In this document: positions 54,858-64,000 of the stretch, piece by piece
Position numbering within the stretch: the stretch's first letter is position 1
Layout: the number at the start of each line of letters is the position of its first letter
Assembly: GCA_014529385.2 (NCBI GenBank)
Contig: CM043944.1
Location: forward strand, 170,162,740-170,226,739
Reading direction: 5' to 3'
DNA length: 64,000 bases
Source: Adiantum capillus-veneris
Lineage: Eukaryota; Streptophyta; Polypodiopsida; Polypodiales; Pteridaceae
Notes under the pieces: model-generated
What the model was told of the DNA's origin: nothing
What the model saw: the letters and a program-made list of their open reading frames with translations, nothing else
Databases searched by the model: none
Translations under genes and position numbers: made by a program

Positions 54858-56553
54858 TGTCACAAACTGGTGACATGGCAGTAGACCCCGGACACACTGA
54901 CACGTGGCAGCAATACGGACCCCCGCATAATGTGCTGGCAGGCTGATGTGGTCATTGTACAGATTTCCGGATTTTGCGGCGTAAGACGCTCTGACATGCT
55001 AACGTGGCAGCGTATGGATCTACGCAAATTACGCTGGCATTTTTGATGGTAGCGTTTGGGATGATAACTTTTGAGTTGAAAGCTTTTCAGACCCTTTTTT
55101 TTCGAGTTACAGGGTGAGGGACGCTTATAGCGAGTTGCAGTAGAGGCCCCGTAGGTGGCAGAGTGCTGTTTTCAGAGGATCCAAGTGGTGGGCATCTGTG
55201 GGAGGACTTGTGTCATTGATCCTGACTCAACAGCTCTTGAGACTGGACACTGGAGACTGTGGGCTTGGGAGTGCTGTCCACTGACACGAGTACAATGGGA
55301 TCCTGGAGAGTGGCTTTGGAGGGACCCTTTCTCTTCTGCAGACACCCAGGTGTCCCGTTCTCTCAGTACACTGTTCGACTGGGACGTCACATACTAGCAG
55401 CACAGAGAGAGCCCCCCCCCCCTGTTGCAACACCTCATTGGCAGGAGGAGGGTCTCACAGCTGAGTTCTTGGCTGCCTTTTGGGAGAGGTTGTGGTACTC
55501 CAGACAGCCGAGGCGAGTCACCTTGTTTCAGTGGCTGGTCGCACACAGAGCTACAACAGTTGGAAGCTGGCTAGTGCATAGTGGTCTCTCGGCCGCATGT
55601 GCAGCTTGTGACCATCTTGTGGAGAGTCAACGTCACTGTCTTTGGGGGTTGTCCTTTGGCACAACAGGTGTGGCTTCGTGTTCTTCGGCTGATGCCTGCT
55701 CTCTCCACGGCTCGGCACTTCAGTTTGAGCTATCTTCCACCACCAGCAGGATGATAGTGATGCAGGGGGGGCGACCTACACTCCAGCCTGCCACAGAGCT
55801 TACTCCACAGGAGTGGTGCAGTGAGAGAGAGGAGTGTTGGGAGCTCATCAGTGGCCTGACACTCTGGTTCATCTTGCTGGCCCGTTGCTTCCGCATCTTT
55901 GAGGCTCGCCCTGTGCCACCAGCAGAGACTGTTCGCGACCTTTGGCTAGAGCTGATCCACACTCTCAGAGGACAGCTCGAGAGACTACAGGGCAGCTCCG
56001 GGAGCGCAGAGAGGCTTTCCTTCGACTCTGGCATCCTGGGCCTTTCTACACCATGGTCTAGGGTGTACTTCGATGGCACTACCGACCACCTGTGTGGCTT
56101 TTCCCTCCTCCCATCTGTTGATTTAGCCTCACTATACATATGCTGTTTTTTCATTGGGAGTCTCCCCATCATGGTTGTTGTAGCCCTCTCTTGAAGAGGT
56201 GGTGGTAGCCCTACGGGCAGTTTCATTAACTAATAGAAGGATCTTTTTCTCGAAAAAAAAAGGTTAATGCTTTTGGGCATCCCTTGTGCCAATAAATAAG
56301 TGGGCTAGGCCTTACTTCTCAGAGCATTTGGACGCAGAGTCCGAGTGTGAGCACCTACCCACTCTTTTGTACTTTGAACATAGATTAATACAAAAAGAAA
56401 TACCGAAAGGGGCGCCCGACTTTGGGGCCAATATCTCTAGGCACGGAACTACGCCGGGCCGTGTCGACCTAATTGTGAATTGTGAATTGTTTTGAAGTGA
56501 TTCTCTGTTGTGTCGCGGTAGAATCTTGACTTGGGGTGTCCAAGTTTGTTACA
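54858..56553 (+). repeat. 3' LTR of family B, split by a LINE
   Basis: The LTR starts TGTCACAAACTGGTGAC and ends TCCAAGTTTGTTACA. The piece 54858-55094 has TGACATGGCAG and CTAACGTGGCAGCG words; the piece 56263-56553 has GAAATACCGAAAGGGGCGCC (56398-56417) and GACTTGGGGTGTCCAAG. The equivalent uninterrupted LTR in reverse orientation is 57337-57960 (624 bp). Confidence 0.82.
55095..56262 (+). mobile_element. 5'-truncated L1-type LINE with zinc-binding RT domain
   Basis: The frame 55440-55660 encodes FQWLVAHRATTVGSWLVHSG and CAACDHLVESQRHCLWG, the zf-RVT domain at the end of plant LINE ORF2. In another frame CPLAQQVWLRVLR follows. The sequence ends in a poly-A of nine bases (56253-56261), the mark of LINE insertion. 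The left boundary is approximate and no clear target duplication was seen. The 311-codon frame at 55259 is a frameshifted reading, not a new gene. Confidence 0.72.
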
Positions 56554-57336
56554 TCTTGCTCGTCTTCGAGGAAGTCATATTGGTTGGCTCTCTAGAAGTG
56601 CTTCTTCTTCGCATAAAACATGTGGTCATCGGTGTCTGAACTGTTTGAGGAGCTATCAAAAACTGGTTGGAATCTGAGTTTCTTTGCTTCTTTCTTGCTC
56701 TTTTCGAAGCTTTGCTTTTTGCTTTGCTTTTTGCCTTTTCTGTCCTCCTCTCTCGAGTCGGAAGAGCTAGAAGAACTGTCAGAAGAAGAGGAAGAAGAAG
56801 AGCTCCTTCAAAACGCACACGCTTCTTTTGCTTTCTTGCAGATGCAAAAGAAGATTGACAGCTCAAGTAACCAGTGTAGTTAGTCCCCTTCTTGGTTATC
56901 TTCAATTGCTTTTTCTATTTATTTTTCGTGTCCAAAAGCTGACTGATCTGAGTCTGAACCACCTCTTGAAGTTCTTGTTTTGTTTCTTGATTGCCGGTTT
57001 GATCGGTGGTTTGGTGGATTTTTGCCACTGAGTGTGCACTTCAGTGATGGATTGCCGAGACAAATTTTGCAAACTGAGGATTTTTCGCAGACTGAATCAT
57101 CTGCTTTGTGCACTCGTCAACCTGCTGTCCATGTTGCATCTCTTGACGTTCATATTGTGTAGGCTGGGGTGGCCCGTACTCATCTTCTGTTAATTCGTTT
57201 AAATCTTTTGGGTGGTCTCCTCTTGCCTCAACGGTTGTAGAAGAAGTAGACTGATTCTTTTCGAAATCCATAAGTGTCGCGAGAAAAGGGATCGGATTTC
57301 CCGGTAGAAGAGAAATCGGCCGTGGTTTGACACCAT
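56554..57336 (-). pseudogene. Gag-like fragment of a reverse family B element
   Basis: Minus strand, beginning just inside the LTR at 57337: MDFEKNQSTSSTTVEARGDH, EYGPPQPTQYERQEMQHGQQ and MIQSAKNPQFAKFVSAIHH to 57041. Downstream a Ser/Lys-rich frame (SSDSREEDRKGKKQSKKQS) and RANQYDFLEDEQ end at the family B LTR end 56553. TGGTGTCAAACCACGG (57320-57335 on minus) sits where the primer site should be but matches the Met-tRNA site poorly. I recognise no knuckle. Confidence 0.5.
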
Positions 57337-57960
57337 TGTAACAAACTTGGACACCCCAAGTCAAGATTCTACCGCGACATAGCAGAGATTCACTTCAAAA
57401 TAATTCAAAGATCAAAAGAGAGTCGACACGGCCCGGCGTAGTTCCTTGCCAAGAGATATTGGCCCCAAAGATTGGCGCCCCTTTCGGTACAATTGCCCCG
57501 CGGGTGCTCGCTCTCAGACTCTGTGTCCAGATGCTCTGCAGATTGAGCCCCTAGGGTCACTTATAAAGATTTACAAGGGATGCCAAAAGCAGAGCCCCAA
57601 AAGCATTAAAATCAAAGGCAACTCGGCCCAAAAGCCTTATGGGCTTAAATCAGTCAACAAAAAGTAGTTAGTGCCAATTGCGGAAATCAATACAGTGCCA
57701 TGTCAGCATGTCAATGCAAAAGGCGGGGGTCCGTACAATGCCACGTCAGCAGTCCATACGTTGCCACGTTAGCAATCAGCACGATCTGCGACGTCCGTAC
57801 AGCTGTTGCGTCAGCCTGTTTGTACAGTCACTGCCACATAAGCAGTCCGTACGCCGCCACATCAGTAGTCAACACGATCTGTGGCGTCCGTATAGTTGCG
57901 TCAGCCTGTCTGTACAGTCACCGCCATGTCATCAGGCTGCAACATCATCAGTTTGTGACA
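57337..57960 (-). repeat. Complete LTR of family B, reverse orientation
   Basis: On minus the LTR runs from TGTCACAAACTGATG (57960) to TCCAAGTTTGTTACA (57337), 624 bp. It carries the reversed GAAAGGGGCGCC motif (57475-57486) and five or more U3 units seen here as TGCCACGTCAGCA and GTCCGTAC (57690-57930). With 56553 it makes a head-to-head LTR arrangement. Confidence 0.85.
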
Positions 57961-59657
57961 AAAACGAAGATGAAGGGCAGAAGAGAGCCTGCGATAGAAA
58001 AGACAAGAGTGTCTACACTGCCACAGCACGTGCGACACTGATTCCTCAACAACACCACATCAGGAACATGAAGAGTACTCGTCTGTAGGAAGCGACCAAC
58101 TGGAAGAGCACCCACCCCACGTTGCCATAGGAAAATGCGCTCTTTAAGAGGCAAATGATTCTTCCATATAGGAGACAGTGCGTTTCCACCACAATTTGGA
58201 GTCATGAATAGACCATAACTGGTTGCCATGCTGCACTATCCAAGCATCAGCTTGTAAGAAGGCATAAACACGGCCAGCAGACAAGTGAGCACAACGAGTG
58301 GTGGACACTGGAGAGGCACCAATCCAGCAAAGGAGAATCCATGACGCACGGAGGTATTGGGGCAAAGTCCGCAAGCATGGACTGAATCTCTCGCCAAACA
58401 TGACGATAATGAGGACTCAATGTGAAGCGCTGAGCCGCATCACGAAAAGATAGAACATGCCCATCAATATCAACCACCTGATCAACCTGCCATAGTCCTT
58501 TTTGAGAGAGGAAGTACGCCCGACAAGAAGAGCACCGAGTCAGAGTGGCTGAGAAGACCTTACTCCAATGAATACTCTCCAATCTCAAATAATTCACAGG
58601 AGGGAATTGACGACCATGCCATGATAAATGCACTGTAACAGCCTTACGATCAACAATAAGGGAGGAGCAAAGGAGCCAACCTGGAATACGGCCTTCAAGC
58701 TTTTCAAATATGACCTCCCAATATGATGTATGCTAATTACCAAAAGCAAGTGTAACAATATTGGCGCATAGATAAGAAAGCATTTGAGTCCAAGGTTGCT
58801 GCTGGGCAACCAGAACGGGTAACAACATGGTTTTCATAGCATAGACACGTTTTTGCAAATCCAAAATGTTCAATCCTCCAAGGCGCTTAGGAGTGCATAG
58901 TTTATTCATAGAAAGAAGCCTAAGGCCTTTACGATGAGAGGAGGTGGGCCAAAATGCTCCATGATACATGACATGAGACTATTCAATCTTTGTTGTGGCC
59001 AGGATAAGAGAGGCAGATAAAACTGCACATATGCCACAAGAATACATTGAACAATTCTGAGACGCACATGTAGTGGCCAAGTAGATTATTTCCAGTAATG
59101 CAATTTAAATTCAAGGTGATGCCATACCCAATCAAGCTAAAGCTTAGTAGATACATTCCATCCAATCGGGTATCCCAAATGACGCACCAGAGTGTGAGAG
59201 GAAACATTCTCAACTGGCGATAATAACTTGTGCCATGCATAAACATTCAGAGGGATCAACTTGGATTTGCGAAAATTAACTTTTAGCCCAACCGCCAATC
59301 CAAAGAGATGGAGAACATGCATAATTTGGTGTACATCATCATAATGATTCCGAGGTGTGAACAATGAATCATCCGCATAAGCTTGACCAATAAAATGCTT
59401 TCGAGATGGCAGTGTTTAGGCCATGCAAGTCTCCAGCTGAGGTTAAGGACTCTAAATGCATAAACAAGGATGAGAAGCAATAGCATAAAGCAAAACACTG
59501 AGAGGACATCCTTGTTTGACAGAACGACTGAGAGGACATCCTTGTTTGACAGAACGACGGAGAGACCAAGGATCGGTAATGTATCCATCAAGCAAACCAA
59601 CGGATGTGTTATGAGCATATAAGGAATACACCACTTGCGCAAGTTTTAGGCGCAAAG
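57961..59657 (-). pseudogene. L1-type LINE reverse transcriptase, degenerate
   Basis: Minus strand from the right: LAQVVYSLYAHNTSVGLLDG, RSVKQGCPLS present twice in tandem (27-bp duplication at about 59510-59565), SVLLYAIASHPCL, catalytic YADDSLF at about 59371-59391, GLAVGLKVNFRKSKLIPL, then KRLGGLNILDLQKRVYAMK at about 58880, and a zinc-binding C-terminal domain (IWKNHLPLKERIFLWQRGVG at about 58170). Plant L1 ORF2 order is kept, but stops and frameshifts are frequent. It is cut on the right by the LTR at 59658. Confidence 0.78.
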
Positions 59658-59992
59658 TGTAACAAACTGCTGACGTTTCAAAGCCCTGAAGAAGGGAGCC
59701 AACTTGCAGATGTCGGCCAATGGGCCTAAACCCTAAGAAGAAGAAGTAACAGAAGAAGAAGTCCTACCAACTTATGGGGATCCCGTTCGATGGGGCCCCA
59801 AGTGACATAAAGGATTAAAATAAAGCAGGACCTGCACACACGCAAAAACTGATGACGTGGCAGATTTTCAAAAATTGCACTGACATGATGACGTGGCATG
59901 CTGTACGGATTTCCACGTTTTGCGCTGGCTAATGACGTGGCAGGCTGTACGGATTTTCGTAAATTGTGCTGGCAGCTTTTTGGCTTTGCTTC
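59658..59992 (+). repeat. 5' part of a family A LTR, interrupted by a Copia element
   Basis: TGTAACAAACTGCTGACG starts at 59658 inside the LINE. The sequence follows the LTR at 44686 through GGCAGCTTTTTGGCTTTGCT and breaks at 59993, where TGTTGGGGTATA begins. Two TGACGTGGCA units are present (59853, 59889). The rest of this LTR should lie right of the window. Confidence 0.85.
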
Positions 59993-60184
59993 TGTTGGGG
60001 TATAAAGCCCAATGTGGTCGCCCAGGTAAGTGGGCGGGCCGCCAGGTATGTACACATATTCTTTTCTAAAAACCTAATAAGAACTCACTATGCTCTACAC
60101 ATTACAGCAGAGCGAGTTCACCATATCGTCGTGCTCTTCTTCTCGCACTCTCTCTCGCATCGCACTTCCGCTCGTACTCCTTCA
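59993..60184 (+). repeat. 5' LTR of the Copia element
   Basis: A short LTR of 192 bp from TGTTGGGGTATAAAGCCC to ACTCCTTCA, two bases before the primer site. The first 12 bases match the LTR start at 9592. Confidence 0.82.
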
Positions 60185-61267
60185 ACTGGTATTAGAGCTC
60201 AGATCGAGGCTCGGGGCAGCACTGCAGGAGGCTAGAGTCACCAACTCAGATTGGAGTGAAATTCGACAGGCGAAGACACGGCTCCAAATCCTGTGGGACA
60301 GCCCGATGGGCTTGGTGTTCTCAGAATTTCATTCTGAGGTCATCTCAGCCACCGTTCGGCTTCGACAAAGGTCTGCGTAGGCCATTTTCGACTACGTGGT
60401 CTCGACGGGTGCAGATCCGACTCTGCAAATTTGGGGTTTTCGGCCTACGACTGCAGGTGCTGAGGATATCGACACTCCCAGAGTGTTGATTTGTGGCTGT
60501 CTACACATTGAAGGACGGCTCACAGTTCTTGGAGGCGTCACATACGACACGGGCGCATCTACACACAGACTGTAGGCGACATCCACTAGTTCATCAGGTA
60601 GCTTGTGTTTGCTGCTTGATATTCCAGATTTCATCCTGACATTGTAGGTACTTCCACATAGGATGTATTGTCAGAGATGATGTATGTCTGTTGAGGGTTT
60701 GCTGGCTGTGAGTCACGCAGCAAACAACCGCCGCAGCGGTTACAGCATACAGTGGGAAATTTGTGGATGTATGACTTTGTGGGAAGTCTATGTACTGTCA
60801 GATTTACTGCAGTCTTTGTTGAGGGTCGAGTGAGGTTTTATTGAGCTAGGGGATTCTCGAATGTTGAGATCCTTTCGGTGATATAGGTCTTGGAGCGATC
60901 CCTCGAGCACCCTTAGATAGGCAGCTAGGATGTATTGACTGTGAGTTAGACAGTTGGGATTGCATCTTTGCTTTACTGCCGTTGAGGCATTGTCGCAGTC
61001 TATGCTTACAGGACAGTGACAGGACAGTCAGAGACAGTACAGGTGCAGGACAGGTTTACCCACAGCTTACAGTGTAAGAGAGACAATGTTTTTGAGCTGT
61101 TTTTGAGTACACCAGAGCCATTTTACAAAGGAGACTCTGCCGAAATTTATGTAGAATCTGAAGCTTTCTTGGTTCATTTGACAGGTTGATATTGGTTCAG
61201 TGGTCAGTTTACAGGGGAAACCCTGCCGAATTTTTCCCAGAAAAGTAAACTACTGTGAAGCGTAGCT

Positions 61268-64000
61268 ATGGCTGGATCATAGGACACTGCTCTTTACAAT
61301 ATCAAGAAGCTGGATGGAACCAATTTCCCATTGTGGAAGAAGCAGATTTGGCACGTGTTGGTACAAAAGAAGCAGATAAAACCTATAAAGCTCAAGGGGA
61401 TAAAACCGGAAGATATGGACGAAGATGAATGGAGCGAAATGGATGAATTGACACTTTCTACCATTATGCTGACTTTGGCAGAAAGCGTTTACTTCAACGT
61501 AGCAGACGAGATGTCGGCTTATCAAGCATGGTTAAAGCTGAGTGATCTTTATGAGAAGCAGAGTGCAGCTTCACAGGTATACTGGCTTAAGAAGCTTGTT
61601 GACTTGAAGATGAAAGAAGGGACACCTATGTCCAATCATCTGAATGAATTCAACACAATCTACAGTCAGTTGTCAGCTCAAGGTGTCAAGTTTGATGAAC
61701 CTGTTAGAGCTATGTTCCTGTTGATCACATTGCCGGAAAGTTGGGACACTTTTCGCACAGCTTTGAGTAATTGTGCACCTCCAGATGGTTTGAACATAGC
61801 AGGTGTAGAAGGAAGTCTGCTTACTGAAGAAACCAATAGAAAGACAATGGACAAAGGCAAAGGAACAGCCTTAGTTGTCAGGGGAAGGACCAAAGAAAAG
61901 TACAAAGGTGGAAAGAGGAATCAGTCTCGTAGCAAGTCCCGCAGTGCTAAAGGCAAGAGTGACATAGAATGCTACCATTGTGGCAAGAAGGGTCACATGA
62001 AAAGAGACTGCAGGGAATGGAAAGCAGAAAAAGGCAAAGAGAAAGCTGAAGACCATGGTGAGAAGAACAAGTCCTCAGTGAAGATTCAAGAAATAAATGT
62101 GACAAACACTGTTGCAGAGGATGACAGTCTAGTGTCAGGAGACATCTACTTCTTGAAGAATACAATGGACTCAGCTCTTCTTACAGCATCTGATGGAAAT
62201 GCATTGAGTGACTGGATTATAGAGTCAGGGGCATCACTTCATGTGTCTCCAAACAAGGAGTGGTTTACCTCTTATGTGACCACTAAAGATCATGTTCGGC
62301 TAGGCAATGGGCAGACATGTGAGATCTTAGGTGTTGGAGATGTTCAATTGAAGTTTCAGAATGGTTCTTCTTTCAAGAATGTGAGACATGTTCCCGCAAT
62401 TACAAAGAGCTTGATCAACACAGGTTTACTTGATGATGCTGGCTACGTCACCACTTTTGGACAGAACATGTGGAAGATATCCAAGGGTTCTATGACAGTA
62501 GCACATGGAGTAAATTCTGGAGGACTTTACATGATTTATGTATCAAATGTCTCTAAAAATGTAATCAATGTAATCGAGCAGCCGAACGTTTCTTTGTGGC
62601 ATAGCCGGTTAGGACATATGTCCAAGAAGGGAATGGAAATCTTGTCTCGTTCTGGTTATTTGCCTGGCTTTTCATTTAATGATTTTGAATTCTGTGAACA
62701 TTGTCTGTATGGTAAGCAAACACAGCAGCCACATAAGCATAGAAGCAGTAGAAGAGATACACAGTTGGCATTTGTTCATAGTGATTTGTGTGGACCTATG
62801 CCTAACCTATCTCTAGGGAGAGCTTCTTACTTTATGACATTTATAGATGATTACTCGAGGAAAGTATGGGTTTACTTTCTCAAGCACAAGGATGAAGCGT
62901 TTAGTGTTTTCAAAACGTTTGTGACACTTGTGGAGAATCAGAGTGGCAAGAAGCTTAAATGCTTACGCACTGACAATGGTGGAGAGTATGTTTCAAAGGC
63001 CTTTCAGGACTTTTTTGAGTCAAAATGTATAAAACGTGAACTTACTGCTCCTTACAATCCTCCTCAAAATGGTGTTGCTGAGAGGATGAATAGGACCATA
63101 CAAGAGAAGGTCAGAAGTATGTTGTCTAATGCACAACTGCCAAATGGGTTTTGGGCTGAAGCTGTATCAACAGCTGTTCATCTTGTAAATAGATCTCCTA
63201 GCAAGGTTTTGCAGAAGGATTCAGTTCCAGAGATGGTATGGTCAGGCAAAATGTCCTCATACAAGCATCTCAGAGTCTTTGGCTGCGAGGCATATACTCA
63301 TGTTCCAAAGGAATTTAGGAACAAACTTGAGCCAAAGAGTAGAAAGTGCATCTTTCTAGGCTATGGTAATTCTGGTGAGATGGGGTACAGACTTTGGGAT
63401 CCCGAATCCAGAAAGGTTGTCCGCAGCAATGATGTTCACTTTAATGAATCCAAATATCATTCTAAACCAGAGAGGGTTGAGGAGATTAGAAGAGTTGTCT
63501 TCCAAGAAGATGGACCTGCACGTGCAAGACATAATGTCAGGGCTCAAGAGGAGCAAGGACAGGATAGAGTGGAACCACAGGTTGTGGCTGAGCCTGAGCC
63601 ACCTATTGTGCGTAGATCTGGACGTGTCACGCGACCTCCTGATAGGTTTGTTCTATCTATGAACTATGTCATGTTGACTGATTGCAATGAGCCTTCATGT
63701 TACAAGGAAGCAGTGCAAATGAAGGACTCCGGGAATTGGCAATTGGCCATGCAGTCAGAGATGACTGCTCTGCATAAAAACCAGACATGGAAGCTAGTTA
63801 AATTACCATGGGGCAAAAAGGCTCTACCTTGTAAATGGGTTTACAGGTATAAGATCACCGCTCATGATAGTCAGCCAAAGTACAAAGCAAGGCTTGTTGC
63901 CAAGGGCTTTAAGCAAGAACAAGGCATTGACTTTGATGAAGTCTTCTCTCCGGTGGTCAAGATGACTACATTGAGATGCTTTCTTGCATTGGTTGCCATA
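61268..64000 (+). CDS. Copia Gag-Pol polyprotein, 3' end outside window; early TAG
   Basis: ATG 61268 is followed by TAG at 61280-61282 (fifth codon); from 61283 to the window end I find no stop. Next in-frame ATG is 61415. Domains: gag ([38 protein letters not shown]), knuckle [14 protein letters not shown] (61970-62011), protease loop [12 protein letters not shown] with Glu (GAG 62222-62224) in place of catalytic Asp, integrase HHCC ([19 protein letters not shown]), core [14 protein letters not shown] and [11 protein letters not shown] with all three acidic residues, [10 protein letters not shown], and the RT start [18 protein letters not shown] and [20 protein letters not shown]. It is the best-preserved coding region here, although the protease change and early stop argue against autonomy. 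Confidence 0.85.

Larger units (their letters stand above)
59993..64000 (+). mobile_element. Ty1/Copia retrotransposon, running off the right edge
   Basis: 5' LTR 59993-60184, primer site TGGTATTAGAGCT at 60187-60199, a leader of about 1.07 kb (60200-61267) without recognised genes, then a gag-protease-integrase-RT polyprotein still open at the window end. It is nested in the family A LTR, so it is the youngest insertion at this site. The 3' half (RT, RNase H, 3' LTR) is outside the window. Confidence 0.9.

Noticed and set aside
55259-56194. 311-codon open frame as a novel gene
   Set aside because: Part encodes the zf-RVT end of a LINE in this frame, then the LINE sense continues in another frame; it ends just before the LINE poly-A.

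Overview
The window is a transposable-element (TE) landscape from a land-plant nuclear genome. Evidence: plant LTR retrotransposons with initiator-Met-tRNA primer sites, a plant CACTA transposon with spliced transposase genes, plant L1-type LINE fragments, and a degenerate PLS-type pentatricopeptide repeat (PPR) gene. PPR wording such as RYAHQDCGKE and HREGLSPNAFTY resembles PPR families of ferns and other seedless plants, so a large fern genome is my best guess (inference, not proof). I find no intact host gene, rRNA, tRNA or CRISPR array.

Left part (1-5165): an internally deleted LTR element on the minus strand (1-1734), about 2.4 kb without recognisable genes, then the C-terminal part of the PPR pseudogene on the minus strand (about 4230-5160). 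Middle part (5166-38629): one 33.5-kb nested block flanked by the 5-bp target duplication CAATG. The outermost layer is a chromovirus-like Ty3 element with LTRs of about 1.5 kb. Its gag start and its integrase/chromodomain end survive; between them lies copy 1 of a non-chromodomain (Tat/Athila-like) Ty3 family. That copy's protease is itself interrupted by Copia and Ty3 fragments. The 3' LTR of the outer element was split by a CACTA transposon (from 20741). The CACTA carries copy 2 of the same Tat-like family (21375-32407, target duplication TATGG), two minus-strand transposase genes and a hairpin made from a duplicated piece of its own gene. The PPR pseudogene resumes at 38635 and carries a 218-bp MITE with 8-bp target duplications.

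Right part (39450-64000): simple repeats, a perfect 230-bp tandem duplication, and pieces of several LTR families that I call A to D. They include a non-coding element with target duplication TTACG whose empty site is preserved in a neighbouring duplicate (44686-47747), a family C gag-protease gene (50916-53067), a chromodomain integrase tail (53698-54223), two LINE fragments, and at the right edge a Ty1/Copia element whose polyprotein is open from 61283 to the window end.

The most noteworthy system is the Tat-like family seen in copies 1 and 2. Downstream of integrase both carry a third open reading frame of about 1,180 codons: a conserved N-terminal domain, a bipartite nuclear-localisation-like motif, a coiled coil, an acidic tract and a conserved helical C-terminal domain. 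I do not recognise it as a classical envelope gene. Both copies are decayed, largely by C-to-T or G-to-A changes that turn CAG, CGA and TGG codons into stops, as expected for methylated TEs.
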